A stretch of DNA of 40,965 nt from positions 1-40,965 of the forward strand of contig JAEXDA010000023.1 in NCBI GenBank assembly GCA_023401925.1. Reading direction: 5' to 3'. A program made the translations under genes and the position numbers. Of the stretch, positions 1-7,826 are shown one piece after another. The notes beneath the pieces were generated by a model. That model was given only the letters and a program-made list of their open reading frames with translations. It had not been told where the DNA came from and searched no databases. The stretch's first letter is position 1. Each line of letters begins with the position of its first letter. Source of the DNA: Bacillota bacterium (GTDB lineage Bacteria > Bacillota > UBA4882 > UBA8346).

Positions 1-89
1 GAAGCACTTTGCGACTATGTTTTCTGGTCTAGACGTTTCCTATTCACGGCAACCGATATCACGAATTACCTTGCAAAGCACCTCTCACA

Positions 90-117
90 CTCTGCGCCTT
101 GGCGCCTCTGCGCGAGA
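90..117. repeat. GC-rich 'CTCTGCGCC' dispersed-type motif
   Basis: The stretch reads CTCTGCGCCTTGGCGCCTCT followed by GCGCGAGA, an imperfect repetition of CTCTGCGCC/GGCGCCTCTGCG. It resembles, from memory, a dispersed sequence seen near contig ends and between genes in unrelated bacteria. The rest of bases 1-177 shows no convincing gene. Confidence 0.35.
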
Positions 118-177
118 ATAAATAAGCGGTTTGAGTTGAACCAAGCTGATTTATCTTTATAACCATGAAAATAAAAA

Positions 178-215
178 AAAGCAGGCATCAAGTCCACTTG
201 CTTTTTTTATTTTTA
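178..215 (-). terminator. Intrinsic terminator of the LysM protein gene
   Basis: An imperfect hairpin (AAGCA ... TGCTT, with an inner GG/CC) is flanked by A and T runs on both sides. It lies just downstream of the minus-strand gene ending at 224. The flanking runs would let it work on either strand. Confidence 0.5.
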
Positions 216-223
216 GGATCAGG

Positions 224-1144
224 TTAAGGTTCAGGATTCATGGAAGGAGAAGCATCTTCCTCCTGAAAATCGGATTGATATGCTTCATTAACCATAAATT
301 GATGGGAAGAATCCACTCTGCCACTTCGATGAACCCGGCTACCCAAGAAATGGATACAGAATTGGCCGCGGAAACCGTTGCCCTGAATTGTCTTGCCGCC
401 GTGCGGCATGCCATTCATGGAAGCGGAAATATATAAACGATGGCACTCAACGATCACGGCTCTACGGTTCCAGCTCCAGCGTCCACCATAAATATCCAGC
501 ATTTTTTCGGTATCTTGCTTGGTCAGGGGTTCGACATCCGCATGGTAAACACCGCCGTAGCGCCTGACTTCAAAAAATTTCCCGGAAGAAACATCAGTGA
601 CTTTTACGATTTCTCCCTGGTTCCATAACTGATTCACAAGTGACCAGGGAATCTCCTGAATCCCGCGGCTACCGCCACGGGAGGCAATCTGTCGGTAGCG
701 CCCGATTGGGATTAAAAGGCTTTGTCCCTCCGAGATTTGGTTGTCACGCAACTTGTTTTTGACCAGGATTTCGGCAATGGATGAATTAAATTTTGCGGAA
801 ATTGACTGTAAAGTGTCGCCCTCCACTACGGTATATTGAACGGATTGGTTGCGATCGTTGAAAATCGCTTCCAAAACTTCCAGGGTGTATTGATCAACAT
901 TACCATCGGGTTTGAGGTGGTTTTCCAATTGAAAGGATTGAACCGCTTCTTTGGTCGAAGCGCCATAAAATCCGGTAGGGGCAGTTCGCAAATATTTTAA
1001 TTGGTATAAATAATTTTGAACTTCCCGGACTCGCTCACCTTTGGAGCCTACCTGGAGAGGATCATCCGCGTAAACCGGAGCCTGGACGCGGGCGGCCAGC
1101 AAAATAAATAGAAAAATGATCCCATATTTTAGATAATGGCGCAT
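224..1144 (-). CDS. Secreted peptidoglycan-binding / LysM cell-wall protein
   Basis: A 306-residue exported protein. Residues 1-27 form a signal peptide ending near VYA. Residues about 30-90 are a PG_binding_1 domain (LQVGSKGERVREVQNYL, then GFYGASTKEAVQSFQ). Residues about 103-146 are a LysM domain (YTVVEGDTLQSISAKF). The C-terminal half, about 165-295, has conserved-looking blocks (HADVEPLT, GGRWSWNRR, SMNGMPHG, GQFCIHFLGSRVH, SSHQFMV). I recognise these only as an unnamed domain that follows such wall-binding modules in Firmicutes. Many His residues and one Cys suggest an enzyme, but no catalytic class can be assigned. The ATG start has an AAGGAGAA site upstream. It probably acts in the wall or on the spore surface. 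Confidence 0.8.
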   Translation of the reverse strand: MRHYLKYGIIFLFILLAARVQAPVYADDPLQVGSKGERVREVQNYLYQLKYLRTAPTGFYGASTKEAVQSFQLENHLKPDGNVDQYTLEVLEAIFNDRNQSVQYTVVEGDTLQSISAKFNSSIAEILVKNKLRDNQISEGQSLLIPIGRYRQIASRGGSRGIQEIPWSLVNQLWNQGEIVKVTDVSSGKFFEVRRYGGVYHADVEPLTKQDTEKMLDIYGGRWSWNRRAVIVECHRLYISASMNGMPHGGKTIQGNGFRGQFCIHFLGSRVHRSGRVDSSHQFMVNEAYQSDFQEEDASPSMNPEP

Positions 1145-1298
1145 ATTGTAAAATTCTCCTTGTATATTTCAAATTTGTTAATTCTCCTTTCAGGTAAGCA
1201 ATTCCTCCCCAAAAGTGGAATTTCTAATCAATTGGAGAAAGTCTTTTCTCTATCACCATCACAAAATACGGAATCCCCTTTTTGATTCGTTATGAATT

Positions 1299-1535
1299 CA
1301 TCCCGCATTAAGCTGGTTCATCGCAGGATATTGCATATTTGTGCCTTTAGCGGTTGGGGCCGCACTGCTGGTTCAAAGGGAAGAAACAGACAATGATTTA
1401 GTCGGCTTGTTTCAACGCTTGCGTATTCAAAAACTTACCAAAACGGATTAGCGCTGGACGTTAGGTTCGAAAGTTTCGCTCTTGATTTTAACCGGAGGAA
1501 TCATGGCCGTAGCGAAGGATTTAATATCTTATTAG
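1299..1535 (+). pseudogene. Remnant of a CPBP-type intramembrane protease gene
   Basis: One frame reads HPALSWFIAGYCIFVPLAVG, then AALLVQREETDNDLVGLFQR, then LRIQKLTKTD, and meets TAG at 1449-1451. It continues as RWTLGSKVSLLILTGG and stops again at 1533-1535. The order hydrophobic helix, RLRIQKLTKTD, second helix resembles the N-terminal region of CPBP (CAAX-like) membrane proteases, where a Trp would be expected at the TAG. There is no start codon in frame, since a TGA lies just upstream, and the catalytic EExxxR part is absent. I read it as a decayed 5' fragment. The family call rests on pattern memory. Confidence 0.45.
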
Positions 1536-1605
1536 CGCCTGCTTTGTTGATTATTCCCTATTGCACTCAAAAGACTGGGAACACCTCAGTCGGGATGATT
1601 CCCAA

Positions 1606-3321
1606 TTATAGTTTAAAGAAAGCCACCGATTGAGTTAGATTATCGGCAATCTGGGAGAGGTTTTCCGCTAAAGCATTGACTTGCTGAACTGCAGCATTTT
1701 GTTCCTCGGCCGTGGCAGTAACTTCCTCCGTACTGGCGCTAGTTTCTTCACTAATAGCGGCAATTGCTTCGATGGCTTCCGTAACGTCATTATTACTTTC
1801 CGACATCCGTCGGGCGGAATTGGCGATAAGTCCGATTTGTATTAAGGTAGCATTTAGAGTTTGGAATATTTCCTCAAAGGTACCTCTCGCTTGTGTCGCC
1901 AAATTTTTACCGGTTTCAGCCCGTTCGGTATTTTTTTCCATTACTGCAACAGCCTGTTCGATCCGGGTGTTCATATTGTCAATTAAATTCGTGATTAAGG
2001 TTGCCGACTGTATGGATTGATCCGCCAACTTTCCGGTTTCAGCGGCTACGACTGCGAAACCCTTCCCGTGTTCCCCGGCACGGGCCGCTTCAATCGCGGC
2101 GTTTAATGCCAGTAAGTTGGTTTGTTCGGCAATCCCTTGAATCATATTGGTGATCTCACTGATTTCTCCGGAAGTTTCGCTTAAATTTTTTATGACTTCG
2201 GCAACCTGCAGAGTCGAATGATATAATTCATTCATCTCATTGGAAACATCGGACGATGCTTTCTGCCCTGCTTCGGCTGATTTGGAAACATTTTGAGAAG
2301 TATTGGCTATATCGGCTGTATCCTGGGTCACTTTGGTTACCAAGTCCGATAAAAGATGAATAATTTCAACGGCATTGTTAACCTGAGTCGATTGGTCCGC
2401 GGATGCTTTGGCCAAGTCTGCCATGGTATTGGCGACTTGATTCATGGATTCACCCGTATCGGAAGTCGCCGCTTTTAATTCTTTACTGGCTGTAAATAAG
2501 ATATCCGATTGTTGGTTAATTTGGGTGACCAAACGTTGAAGGCTGGCTATTGCGTTATTGAACCCATCGGCAACTCCCGTTACTTCGGGGCAGCCCGAAG
2601 TGGTAATCTTTTGGTTCAGGTTTCCTTCGGCAAGGGATTTTACCGCGGATTCAATTTTTACCAAAGGTTTGGATATCGTGGAAGCCATAAGGAATCCTAA
2701 TAAAATGGAAATCAACGTGCATAGCACGGTTATCACCACTGTCATTATTTTGGAAGTAAAGGCGAAGTTGGAATTCCTGGTAATCGATTGATAGCTGATA
2801 TCCACCGATTTGGTATTTACCGTATCGGTTAATGTATTGATGGAACTTAATTCTTTTTTGAGGGCAATATAATTATCCTCATTGACATCTTGCCGGATTA
2901 TTTGTTGAATGTTAGTGATATTGGCCATAATATGTTTGCATTCTTCAGGAGCAACATCACTTAATGCTTTTATTGCTTGAACCATTTCGGAATTAATCCG
3001 GGGAAGGCCTTGGGTATCACCTTCATTAATTAGGAATTCAATTCTTCCTCGCCCTGTAAGTGACTTGATATATTCTTTTTCTATTAATTCGATATAGGTC
3101 TTAACAACGGTTATGTGGTTGAAACGGTTATTGGTGGATTGAATGTTATGTAAACTGTTTTTTTGGATGGTATCATTAACATAAATACTGGAACTTCCAT
3201 GGATAATGAAAAAGATAATCATAATCGCGATAATAACCAAAATTTGATGAAAAACCTTCAAGCGGGAAATAAAAGCGGTATTCCAAAAATTGTGGCGGTT
3301 TATGAAAGTTTTTTGCTTCAT
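1606..3321 (-). CDS. Methyl-accepting chemotaxis protein
   Basis: A 571-residue membrane chemoreceptor. TM1 lies at about 24-41, an extracellular helical sensor domain at 42-188, TM2 at 191-213, a HAMP linker at about 214-265, and a long cytoplasmic signalling coiled coil to the C-terminus. The hairpin tip is diagnostic (EQTNLLALNAAIEAARAGEH, followed by GKGFAVVAAETGKLADQS). The ATG at 3321 is chosen because AGGAGG sits just upstream; the longer frame starting at 3342 would place this site inside the gene. The sensor domain is a clear paralogue of that in the kinase at 9439-10977, so both probably read the same cue. The gene follows the ABC operon on the same strand but has a strong terminator in front of it, so it is probably transcribed separately. 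Confidence 0.95.
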   Translation of the reverse strand: MKQKTFINRHNFWNTAFISRLKVFHQILVIIAIMIIFFIIHGSSSIYVNDTIQKNSLHNIQSTNNRFNHITVVKTYIELIEKEYIKSLTGRGRIEFLINEGDTQGLPRINSEMVQAIKALSDVAPEECKHIMANITNIQQIIRQDVNEDNYIALKKELSSINTLTDTVNTKSVDISYQSITRNSNFAFTSKIMTVVITVLCTLISILLGFLMASTISKPLVKIESAVKSLAEGNLNQKITTSGCPEVTGVADGFNNAIASLQRLVTQINQQSDILFTASKELKAATSDTGESMNQVANTMADLAKASADQSTQVNNAVEIIHLLSDLVTKVTQDTADIANTSQNVSKSAEAGQKASSDVSNEMNELYHSTLQVAEVIKNLSETSGEISEITNMIQGIAEQTNLLALNAAIEAARAGEHGKGFAVVAAETGKLADQSIQSATLITNLIDNMNTRIEQAVAVMEKNTERAETGKNLATQARGTFEEIFQTLNATLIQIGLIANSARRMSESNNDVTEAIEAIAAISEETSASTEEVTATAEEQNAAVQQVNALAENLSQIADNLTQSVAFFKL

Positions 3322-3390
3322 GATTAACCTCCTGAAAAACAAAATAAATTTTTCCTTTTAATTATCGACATTTATGGAATAATATTGATA

Positions 3391-3436
3391 ATCAAAAAAT
3401 AAATGGCTTATTTAAAATAGCCATTTATTTTTTGAT
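3391..3436 (-). terminator. Strong terminator after the ABC transporter operon
   Basis: A perfect 18-bp stem (ATCAAAAAATAAATGGCT paired with its complement) closes a 10-nt loop. A/T runs within the stem make it usable in both directions. It separates the permease gene ending at 3527 from the chemoreceptor gene. The remaining intergenic bases show nothing else. Confidence 0.85.
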
Positions 3437-3526
3437 AGCTATGGAAACTGGAAAATGAATCCGCTCGGAATATCACAAGTACCTATGCATCAAGAATGAT
3501 AATGCTGTAGGTAACCTAATAAGGGC

Positions 3527-4342
3527 TTATTTCAATTTAAATACCATTTGGGTAGGGCTTACAAATTTTAATGCCACAATTAAAGCGGCCATAGCTGTTA
3601 AAAAGTAGATAACCGCCATGGCATCGATTGCCTGGATAGGCCGGAAACCTGCGGCATAGGCGTCCGAATATAGGGCGACGATGATCGTTTGAGTCTTGCC
3701 GCCGGCAACAAGATAAGTTAATTCGAACATTGATAAAGTTTTAACCAGCGAAAGGATACCGGCGGTTAAAATCCCCGGAAGGGTTAAGGGTGCCAAAATT
3801 TTGCGAAAAGTGGTGAACCCGTTGGCGCCTAACATTTTAGCGGCCGATTCGAGATTAGAGCTGATTTGTTCAATAAAGGGCTGGAGCACCAGGATCATAA
3901 AAGGCACAATGGGAACGAGATTGACCAAAATGACTCCAATAACTTTCATCGCCAAATGAGCTTTGTACATCACCATTGCCAGCGGAATACCATAGGCCAT
4001 CGGCGGAATAATCATAGGCAATAGAAATAGGGATAGAATTACACCTTTAAAATGGAAATCGCGCCTGGCCATTGCATAGGCCGCCGGAAAGGCAATCAGC
4101 AATGAAATGAAAACGACCGAGATGGCCACGATAAAGGTAAGACCTAACAAATTGAAAAGATCATGGTCGGTTGCCAAGTAACGATACCAATCCAAGGTAT
4201 AAACTTTGGGGATTAGACCTGAAAACCAGTTTTTACTGAATGAATTTAAAATAACAGTTAATAAGATTCCCGACACATTCAGTAAATAAATAAGAATTGC
4301 AATAAAAAACAAGATTCCAGACAGATTGATTTTTTTTTGCAC
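3527..4342 (-). CDS. ABC transporter permease, PotC-like
   Basis: A 271-residue inner-membrane permease with about six hydrophobic segments. It contains the cytoplasmic EAA loop that docks the ATPase (SAAKMLGANGFTTFRKILAP). It belongs to the polyamine/iron/thiamine/opine group of importers (BPD_transp_1 fold). It would pair with the permease at 4412-5275 and the ATPase at 5268-6407 in one complex. The start is a GTG with GGGAGG about 9 nt upstream. Seventy bases separate it from the preceding permease gene and I see no promoter there, so it is probably the last gene of the operon. The sequence does not identify the substrate. Confidence 0.88.
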   Translation of the reverse strand: MQKKINLSGILFFIAILIYLLNVSGILLTVILNSFSKNWFSGLIPKVYTLDWYRYLATDHDLFNLLGLTFIVAISVVFISLLIAFPAAYAMARRDFHFKGVILSLFLLPMIIPPMAYGIPLAMVMYKAHLAMKVIGVILVNLVPIVPFMILVLQPFIEQISSNLESAAKMLGANGFTTFRKILAPLTLPGILTAGILSLVKTLSMFELTYLVAGGKTQTIIVALYSDAYAAGFRPIQAIDAMAVIYFLTAMAALIVALKFVSPTQMVFKLK

Positions 4343-4411
4343 AGCAATTGCCTCCCGAAGTCCAAAGTTTGAAGGAAGAGTTCATCTTAACTCAGGCACT
4401 ATTTTGGTATT

Positions 4412-5275
4412 TTATCCTTTTCCGACGATGGAAGCGCCTTTGTAAATTCGCTGTCTCCAGATGAATACCAGAATAATTACTACAAGTTCAATAGCGGCCA
4501 TGACCATGGATATCGCCGAACCCATATTAAAATTAAATTTTTCAAAAGACCATTGATAGGCGGCAATCGAGATAACTCGGGTAGGTCCGGAAGGCTGCCC
4601 CAGCAAGACCGCTGATGGATAAACTGAGAAAGCCATTACGAAATTGAGGCAAAAAGCGATGGCAATCCCAGGCACCATTAAAGGAAATAAGATTTTCCAG
4701 AAGGTTTTCACTTTCGAAGCCCCCAACATTTTGGCGGCTTTTTCCAAATCCGGATTGATTCCGGATATATAACCCAACAACATTAAAAAGGCAAACGGGA
4801 AACCCTGTAAGACTACTGAGATGATTACCCCAAGATAGTTATGGGTGAAAAGAAACGGCTTTTTGGTGAGACCAATCGCCATTAAAAATTGGTTGAGCCA
4901 ACCATGCGGCCCCATGTAAGTCAGCATTCCTTCGGAAATCAATACTGTTCCCAGGGTGATAGGGATAATTAAGAAAAAAGTGATCAATTTTTCATACTTC
5001 ATGCCATGCCGCATGTAGTAAGCGAAAGGGATTGCCAAAAAAATGTTGATTAAAGTTGCGGGCAAGGCGATCCAAAGGGTAATCCCTACTGTCCGTAGTT
5101 CCCAAATGTCCGTGAAAAATCGGGTATAATTGGCCAGAGTAAAAGCGCCACTTTCGTTGGTAAAACTAAGAAAGAGGCCATAGAGAAAAGGATAAATAAA
5201 TAGAAAAAGAATGAATAAAAGCGCCGGAAGAAGAACAATGAACAAACCAAAGTCCCAACGTTTTTCTTCAGACAT
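4412..5275 (-). CDS. ABC transporter permease, PotB-like
   Basis: A 287-residue permease with six predicted membrane helices and the EAA loop (KAAKMLGASKVKTFWKILFP). The first helix follows a short cytoplasmic tail (MSEEKRWDF). It resembles the first permease of polyamine/AfuB-type importers. Its ATG overlaps the 3' end of the ATPase gene by 8 nt (frame ...NIYV-stop), a sign of translational coupling. Together with the second permease it forms the membrane channel of the transporter whose binding protein is at 6512-7666. Confidence 0.88.
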   Translation of the reverse strand: MSEEKRWDFGLFIVLLPALLFILFLFIYPFLYGLFLSFTNESGAFTLANYTRFFTDIWELRTVGITLWIALPATLINIFLAIPFAYYMRHGMKYEKLITFFLIIPITLGTVLISEGMLTYMGPHGWLNQFLMAIGLTKKPFLFTHNYLGVIISVVLQGFPFAFLMLLGYISGINPDLEKAAKMLGASKVKTFWKILFPLMVPGIAIAFCLNFVMAFSVYPSAVLLGQPSGPTRVISIAAYQWSFEKFNFNMGSAISMVMAAIELVVIILVFIWRQRIYKGASIVGKG

Positions 5276-6407
5276 AGATATTTACCCCCTTCGGGAATAC
5301 CAAGAGCTTCTCCGGGGGTATCCAGAGGTCCAGTTCTTCTCCAATGCGAATTTTTTCGGAGGTGCGTAAATCAGCTTGGTTGTTATTGCATACCGTACCG
5401 GTAATGTGGCTTATCTGTCCGAGATATTCAACAAGATCCACTTTACATCGGAGGGAGTTGGTTTCTCCCTTGCCAACAAAGAAATCTTCGGGCCTGATTG
5501 CGGTATTAACAGTCTTTTGATTTTTGAATGCTTCTTGAAGGGCTGATTTTAAACGGCGGTTTTGACTGGTAAACTTGGTAAGGGAAATAAGTCTATTTCC
5601 GTTGATATTGACGACAATTTTGGCTTCATCGCCGTTTTCCTGAATCTCTTCGATTTGGGCGTCCCAAATATTACGGAAGCCCATAAAGTCGGCTACAAAA
5701 AGATTCGCGGGATGGGAGTATATTTCCTCGGGGGTGCCGACTTGCTGAATGTAGCCTTTTTTCATTACTACAATCCGGTCTGATAGAGCCAAAGCTTCTT
5801 GTTGATCATGAGTTACATAAATACTGGCGACTTGAAGCCTTTCATGCAAAGCCTTTAGTTCATACCGCATATCATTTCGCAATTTGGCGTCCAGATTGGA
5901 GAGGGGTTCGTCCAGCATCAATAAATTGGGTTCCAGGACAATACAACGGGCTATGGCGACTCTTTGTTGCTCACCACCCGACATCTGGCTGGGAAATTTG
6001 TTTTCATAACCTTCGAGATGAACCATTTTCAAAACATGGCCCACTTTTTCCTGAATTTCATTTTTCGAAACTTTTTTCAGTTCGAGGCCAAAGGCAACAT
6101 TACGAAATACCGTCAAGTGAGGGAATAGGGCATAGTTCTGGAAAACCATTCCGAAGCCTCTTTTTTCGGCAGGTACTTTCTTGGTTCCATCATCGATGCA
6201 TTCTTCGTTGATGGAAATATGGCCGCTGGTAATCGGCAGCAATCCCGCGATACAATTGAGGGCGGTCGATTTTCCACAGCCGGAAGGGCCCAGGAAAGTG
6301 ACAAATTCTCCTTTTTCAACGACCAGGTTAAAATCAATTAAGGCTTCTTTTTCTCCAAATTTTTTGGCTAGATTTTCTATGGTTAACTTTTTAAATTCAT
6401 TTGCCAT
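5268..6407 (-). CDS. ABC transporter ATP-binding protein, PotA-like
   Basis: A 379-residue ATPase that powers the importer. It has Walker A GPSGCGKST, Q-loop VFQNYALFPH, signature MSGGEQQRVAIARC, Walker B LLMLDEPLSNLD and switch His in YVTHDQ. The C-terminal part from about residue 240 is a TOBE-like regulatory region (AIRPEDFFV). The ATG at 6407 is preferred because the protein then begins MANEFKKLTIENL, the normal start of this family; a longer frame reaches 6467 but runs through the intergenic hairpin. The gene follows the binding-protein gene across that hairpin and overlaps the next permease gene. Confidence 0.92.
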   Translation of the reverse strand: MANEFKKLTIENLAKKFGEKEALIDFNLVVEKGEFVTFLGPSGCGKSTALNCIAGLLPITSGHISINEECIDDGTKKVPAEKRGFGMVFQNYALFPHLTVFRNVAFGLELKKVSKNEIQEKVGHVLKMVHLEGYENKFPSQMSGGEQQRVAIARCIVLEPNLLMLDEPLSNLDAKLRNDMRYELKALHERLQVASIYVTHDQQEALALSDRIVVMKKGYIQQVGTPEEIYSHPANLFVADFMGFRNIWDAQIEEIQENGDEAKIVVNINGNRLISLTKFTSQNRRLKSALQEAFKNQKTVNTAIRPEDFFVGKGETNSLRCKVDLVEYLGQISHITGTVCNNNQADLRTSEKIRIGEELDLWIPPEKLLVFPKGVNIYV

Positions 6408-6437
6408 TCTGATCACATCCATCATGATTTTTATTAA

Positions 6438-6493
6438 AGAAAGGGCTGTCATGAGAAAATATTGCAACTTTTTGCCGACAGCCCCCTCTTTCT
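6438..6493 (-). terminator. Hairpin between binding-protein and ATPase genes
   Basis: Inverted arms AGAAAGGGCTGTC and GACAGCCCCCTCTTTCT pair with a 4-nt bulge. An inner GCAAAAAGTTGC hairpin lies in the loop, and a T-rich stretch follows on the minus strand. This position suggests partial termination or RNA protection, so that the binding protein is made in excess over the transporter. Confidence 0.6.
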
Positions 6494-6511
6494 AGAAATT
6501 AATTTTTTCGA

Positions 6512-7666
6512 TTATTTTTTAATTTTTGCTCCCACCAGCCGATCCCACATATCGCAAGCTGTGGTCAGTGCCTCGGCATCCAACTGTGTGGTGGAAGGAT
6601 ATTTGGTGACAGCGTCATCGAGATATTTCCGTTCAGCCGCTTTAATCTTAGCTTGGCTTTCAGCCGGAGCCATGGAAAGCGTAACATCTTTAACGGCAGG
6701 ACCGGGATAGAAATAACCAGTGTCATAGTTAAAGGCTTGCATATTCGGCTTGAGGAGCCAGGCAATCAGCTTGAGAGCAAGCTCTTTGTGTTGTTTATCA
6801 AGGCCCTTGGGAATGCAGGCGAAATGGGAATCGTTGACCCAAGTAGTACCTTCAAGGAAGAATGCTTGCGAGTTTGCGGGAATAGTCCCCAAAATTCTTT
6901 GATTGACATCCCAACCCAGATGGCTTGCAAGAATCGCCCGAGTGCCCTCACCCATCTCCCGGAATGCAATGCCTGTGCCAGAGGGATAATAGTCAATATA
7001 TTGATCCAATTCTTTTAAGTAAGCCCAAGTTTTATCCCAGGTTTTGGGTTCTTTGGGGTTTTTGTCACCCAAGATATAGGGAAGACCTTGTAAAAATGCT
7101 CTACCGGGTCCGGAATTTGCCGGTCTGGGATACATAAATTTTCCCGGGTTGGCTTTACACCATTCCAGTAGTTGAGCAGCTGTTTTAGGTGCATTTTTCA
7201 CTTTATCCGGGTTATATGTGAACATCGGGCCGCCCGGGCACCATGCAAAAACAACGCCATAACCCTCAAAGAGATCAAAGGCCGCTTTGGCCGCCGGCAG
7301 ATAGTTTTTTTCAAGACCAGAGAAATATTTCTTTTGTTCCGGTAAAATCCGTTCCCAGATTCGTTGGACAAAGCCTGAACCCATGGCGTCATACCCTGTA
7401 AATACCACACAGGTTTCGACATTGCCGGCCATTTGCTGGGCTTTTATTTTTGCCGGCAGTTCGGGCGCAGTTCCAATTACATAATCGATTTTTACATTGG
7501 GATTTTTGGCGGCAAAAGCGTCAACCGCCGCTCCCACCATTTGTTTGCTTCCTGCAACATCGATGATTTGTAAGGTGATTTGTTTGGAAGCGCCCTGACT
7601 GACTGGAACAAGGCCCACTAAAAACACCATAACCAGTACGACTACTAACCACTTAAAATTTTTCAC
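6512..7666 (-). CDS. Extracellular solute-binding protein of ABC importer
   Basis: A 384-residue secreted protein with a signal peptide (residues 1-25, cleaved near SQGAS). No lipobox Cys is visible. The body has the periplasmic-binding-protein pattern of the iron/polyamine/thiamine cluster (TLQIIDVAGSKQMVGAAVDA, FTYNPDKVKNAPKT, later ACIPKGLDKQHKELALKLIA). NSGPGRAFLQGLPYIL recalls YnjB-like proteins. It delivers a small solute to the PotB/PotC-like permeases. The ligand cannot be read from sequence. The nearby pectin methylesterase and the twin sensors hint at a plant-derived carbon source, but that is inference. The start is a GTG with GGGAGG upstream. Confidence 0.88.
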   Translation of the reverse strand: MKNFKWLVVVLVMVFLVGLVPVSQGASKQITLQIIDVAGSKQMVGAAVDAFAAKNPNVKIDYVIGTAPELPAKIKAQQMAGNVETCVVFTGYDAMGSGFVQRIWERILPEQKKYFSGLEKNYLPAAKAAFDLFEGYGVVFAWCPGGPMFTYNPDKVKNAPKTAAQLLEWCKANPGKFMYPRPANSGPGRAFLQGLPYILGDKNPKEPKTWDKTWAYLKELDQYIDYYPSGTGIAFREMGEGTRAILASHLGWDVNQRILGTIPANSQAFFLEGTTWVNDSHFACIPKGLDKQHKELALKLIAWLLKPNMQAFNYDTGYFYPGPAVKDVTLSMAPAESQAKIKAAERKYLDDAVTKYPSTTQLDAEALTTACDMWDRLVGAKIKK

Positions 7667-7826
7667 TTCTAGACCTCCCTTTTTTTGTTGTACGAAAAGT
7701 TGTGAAATCTGAGATGAATATTTGATTAATTTTCTATCAAAAAGTTGTAAAGGCCTCTATAAAATATTGGCTGTCTTAGGAAATTTTTGTACTCATACTC
7801 TATAAAGAATTGACCAAGCTAGCAAA

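Noticed and set aside
6438..6493. Possible fourth MITE, because GGGCTGTC/GACAGCCC resembles the MITE ends
   Set aside because: The total length is only about 55 bases, the inner AGAAATAC/GTATTTCTT arms are missing, and its position fits an operon hairpin.
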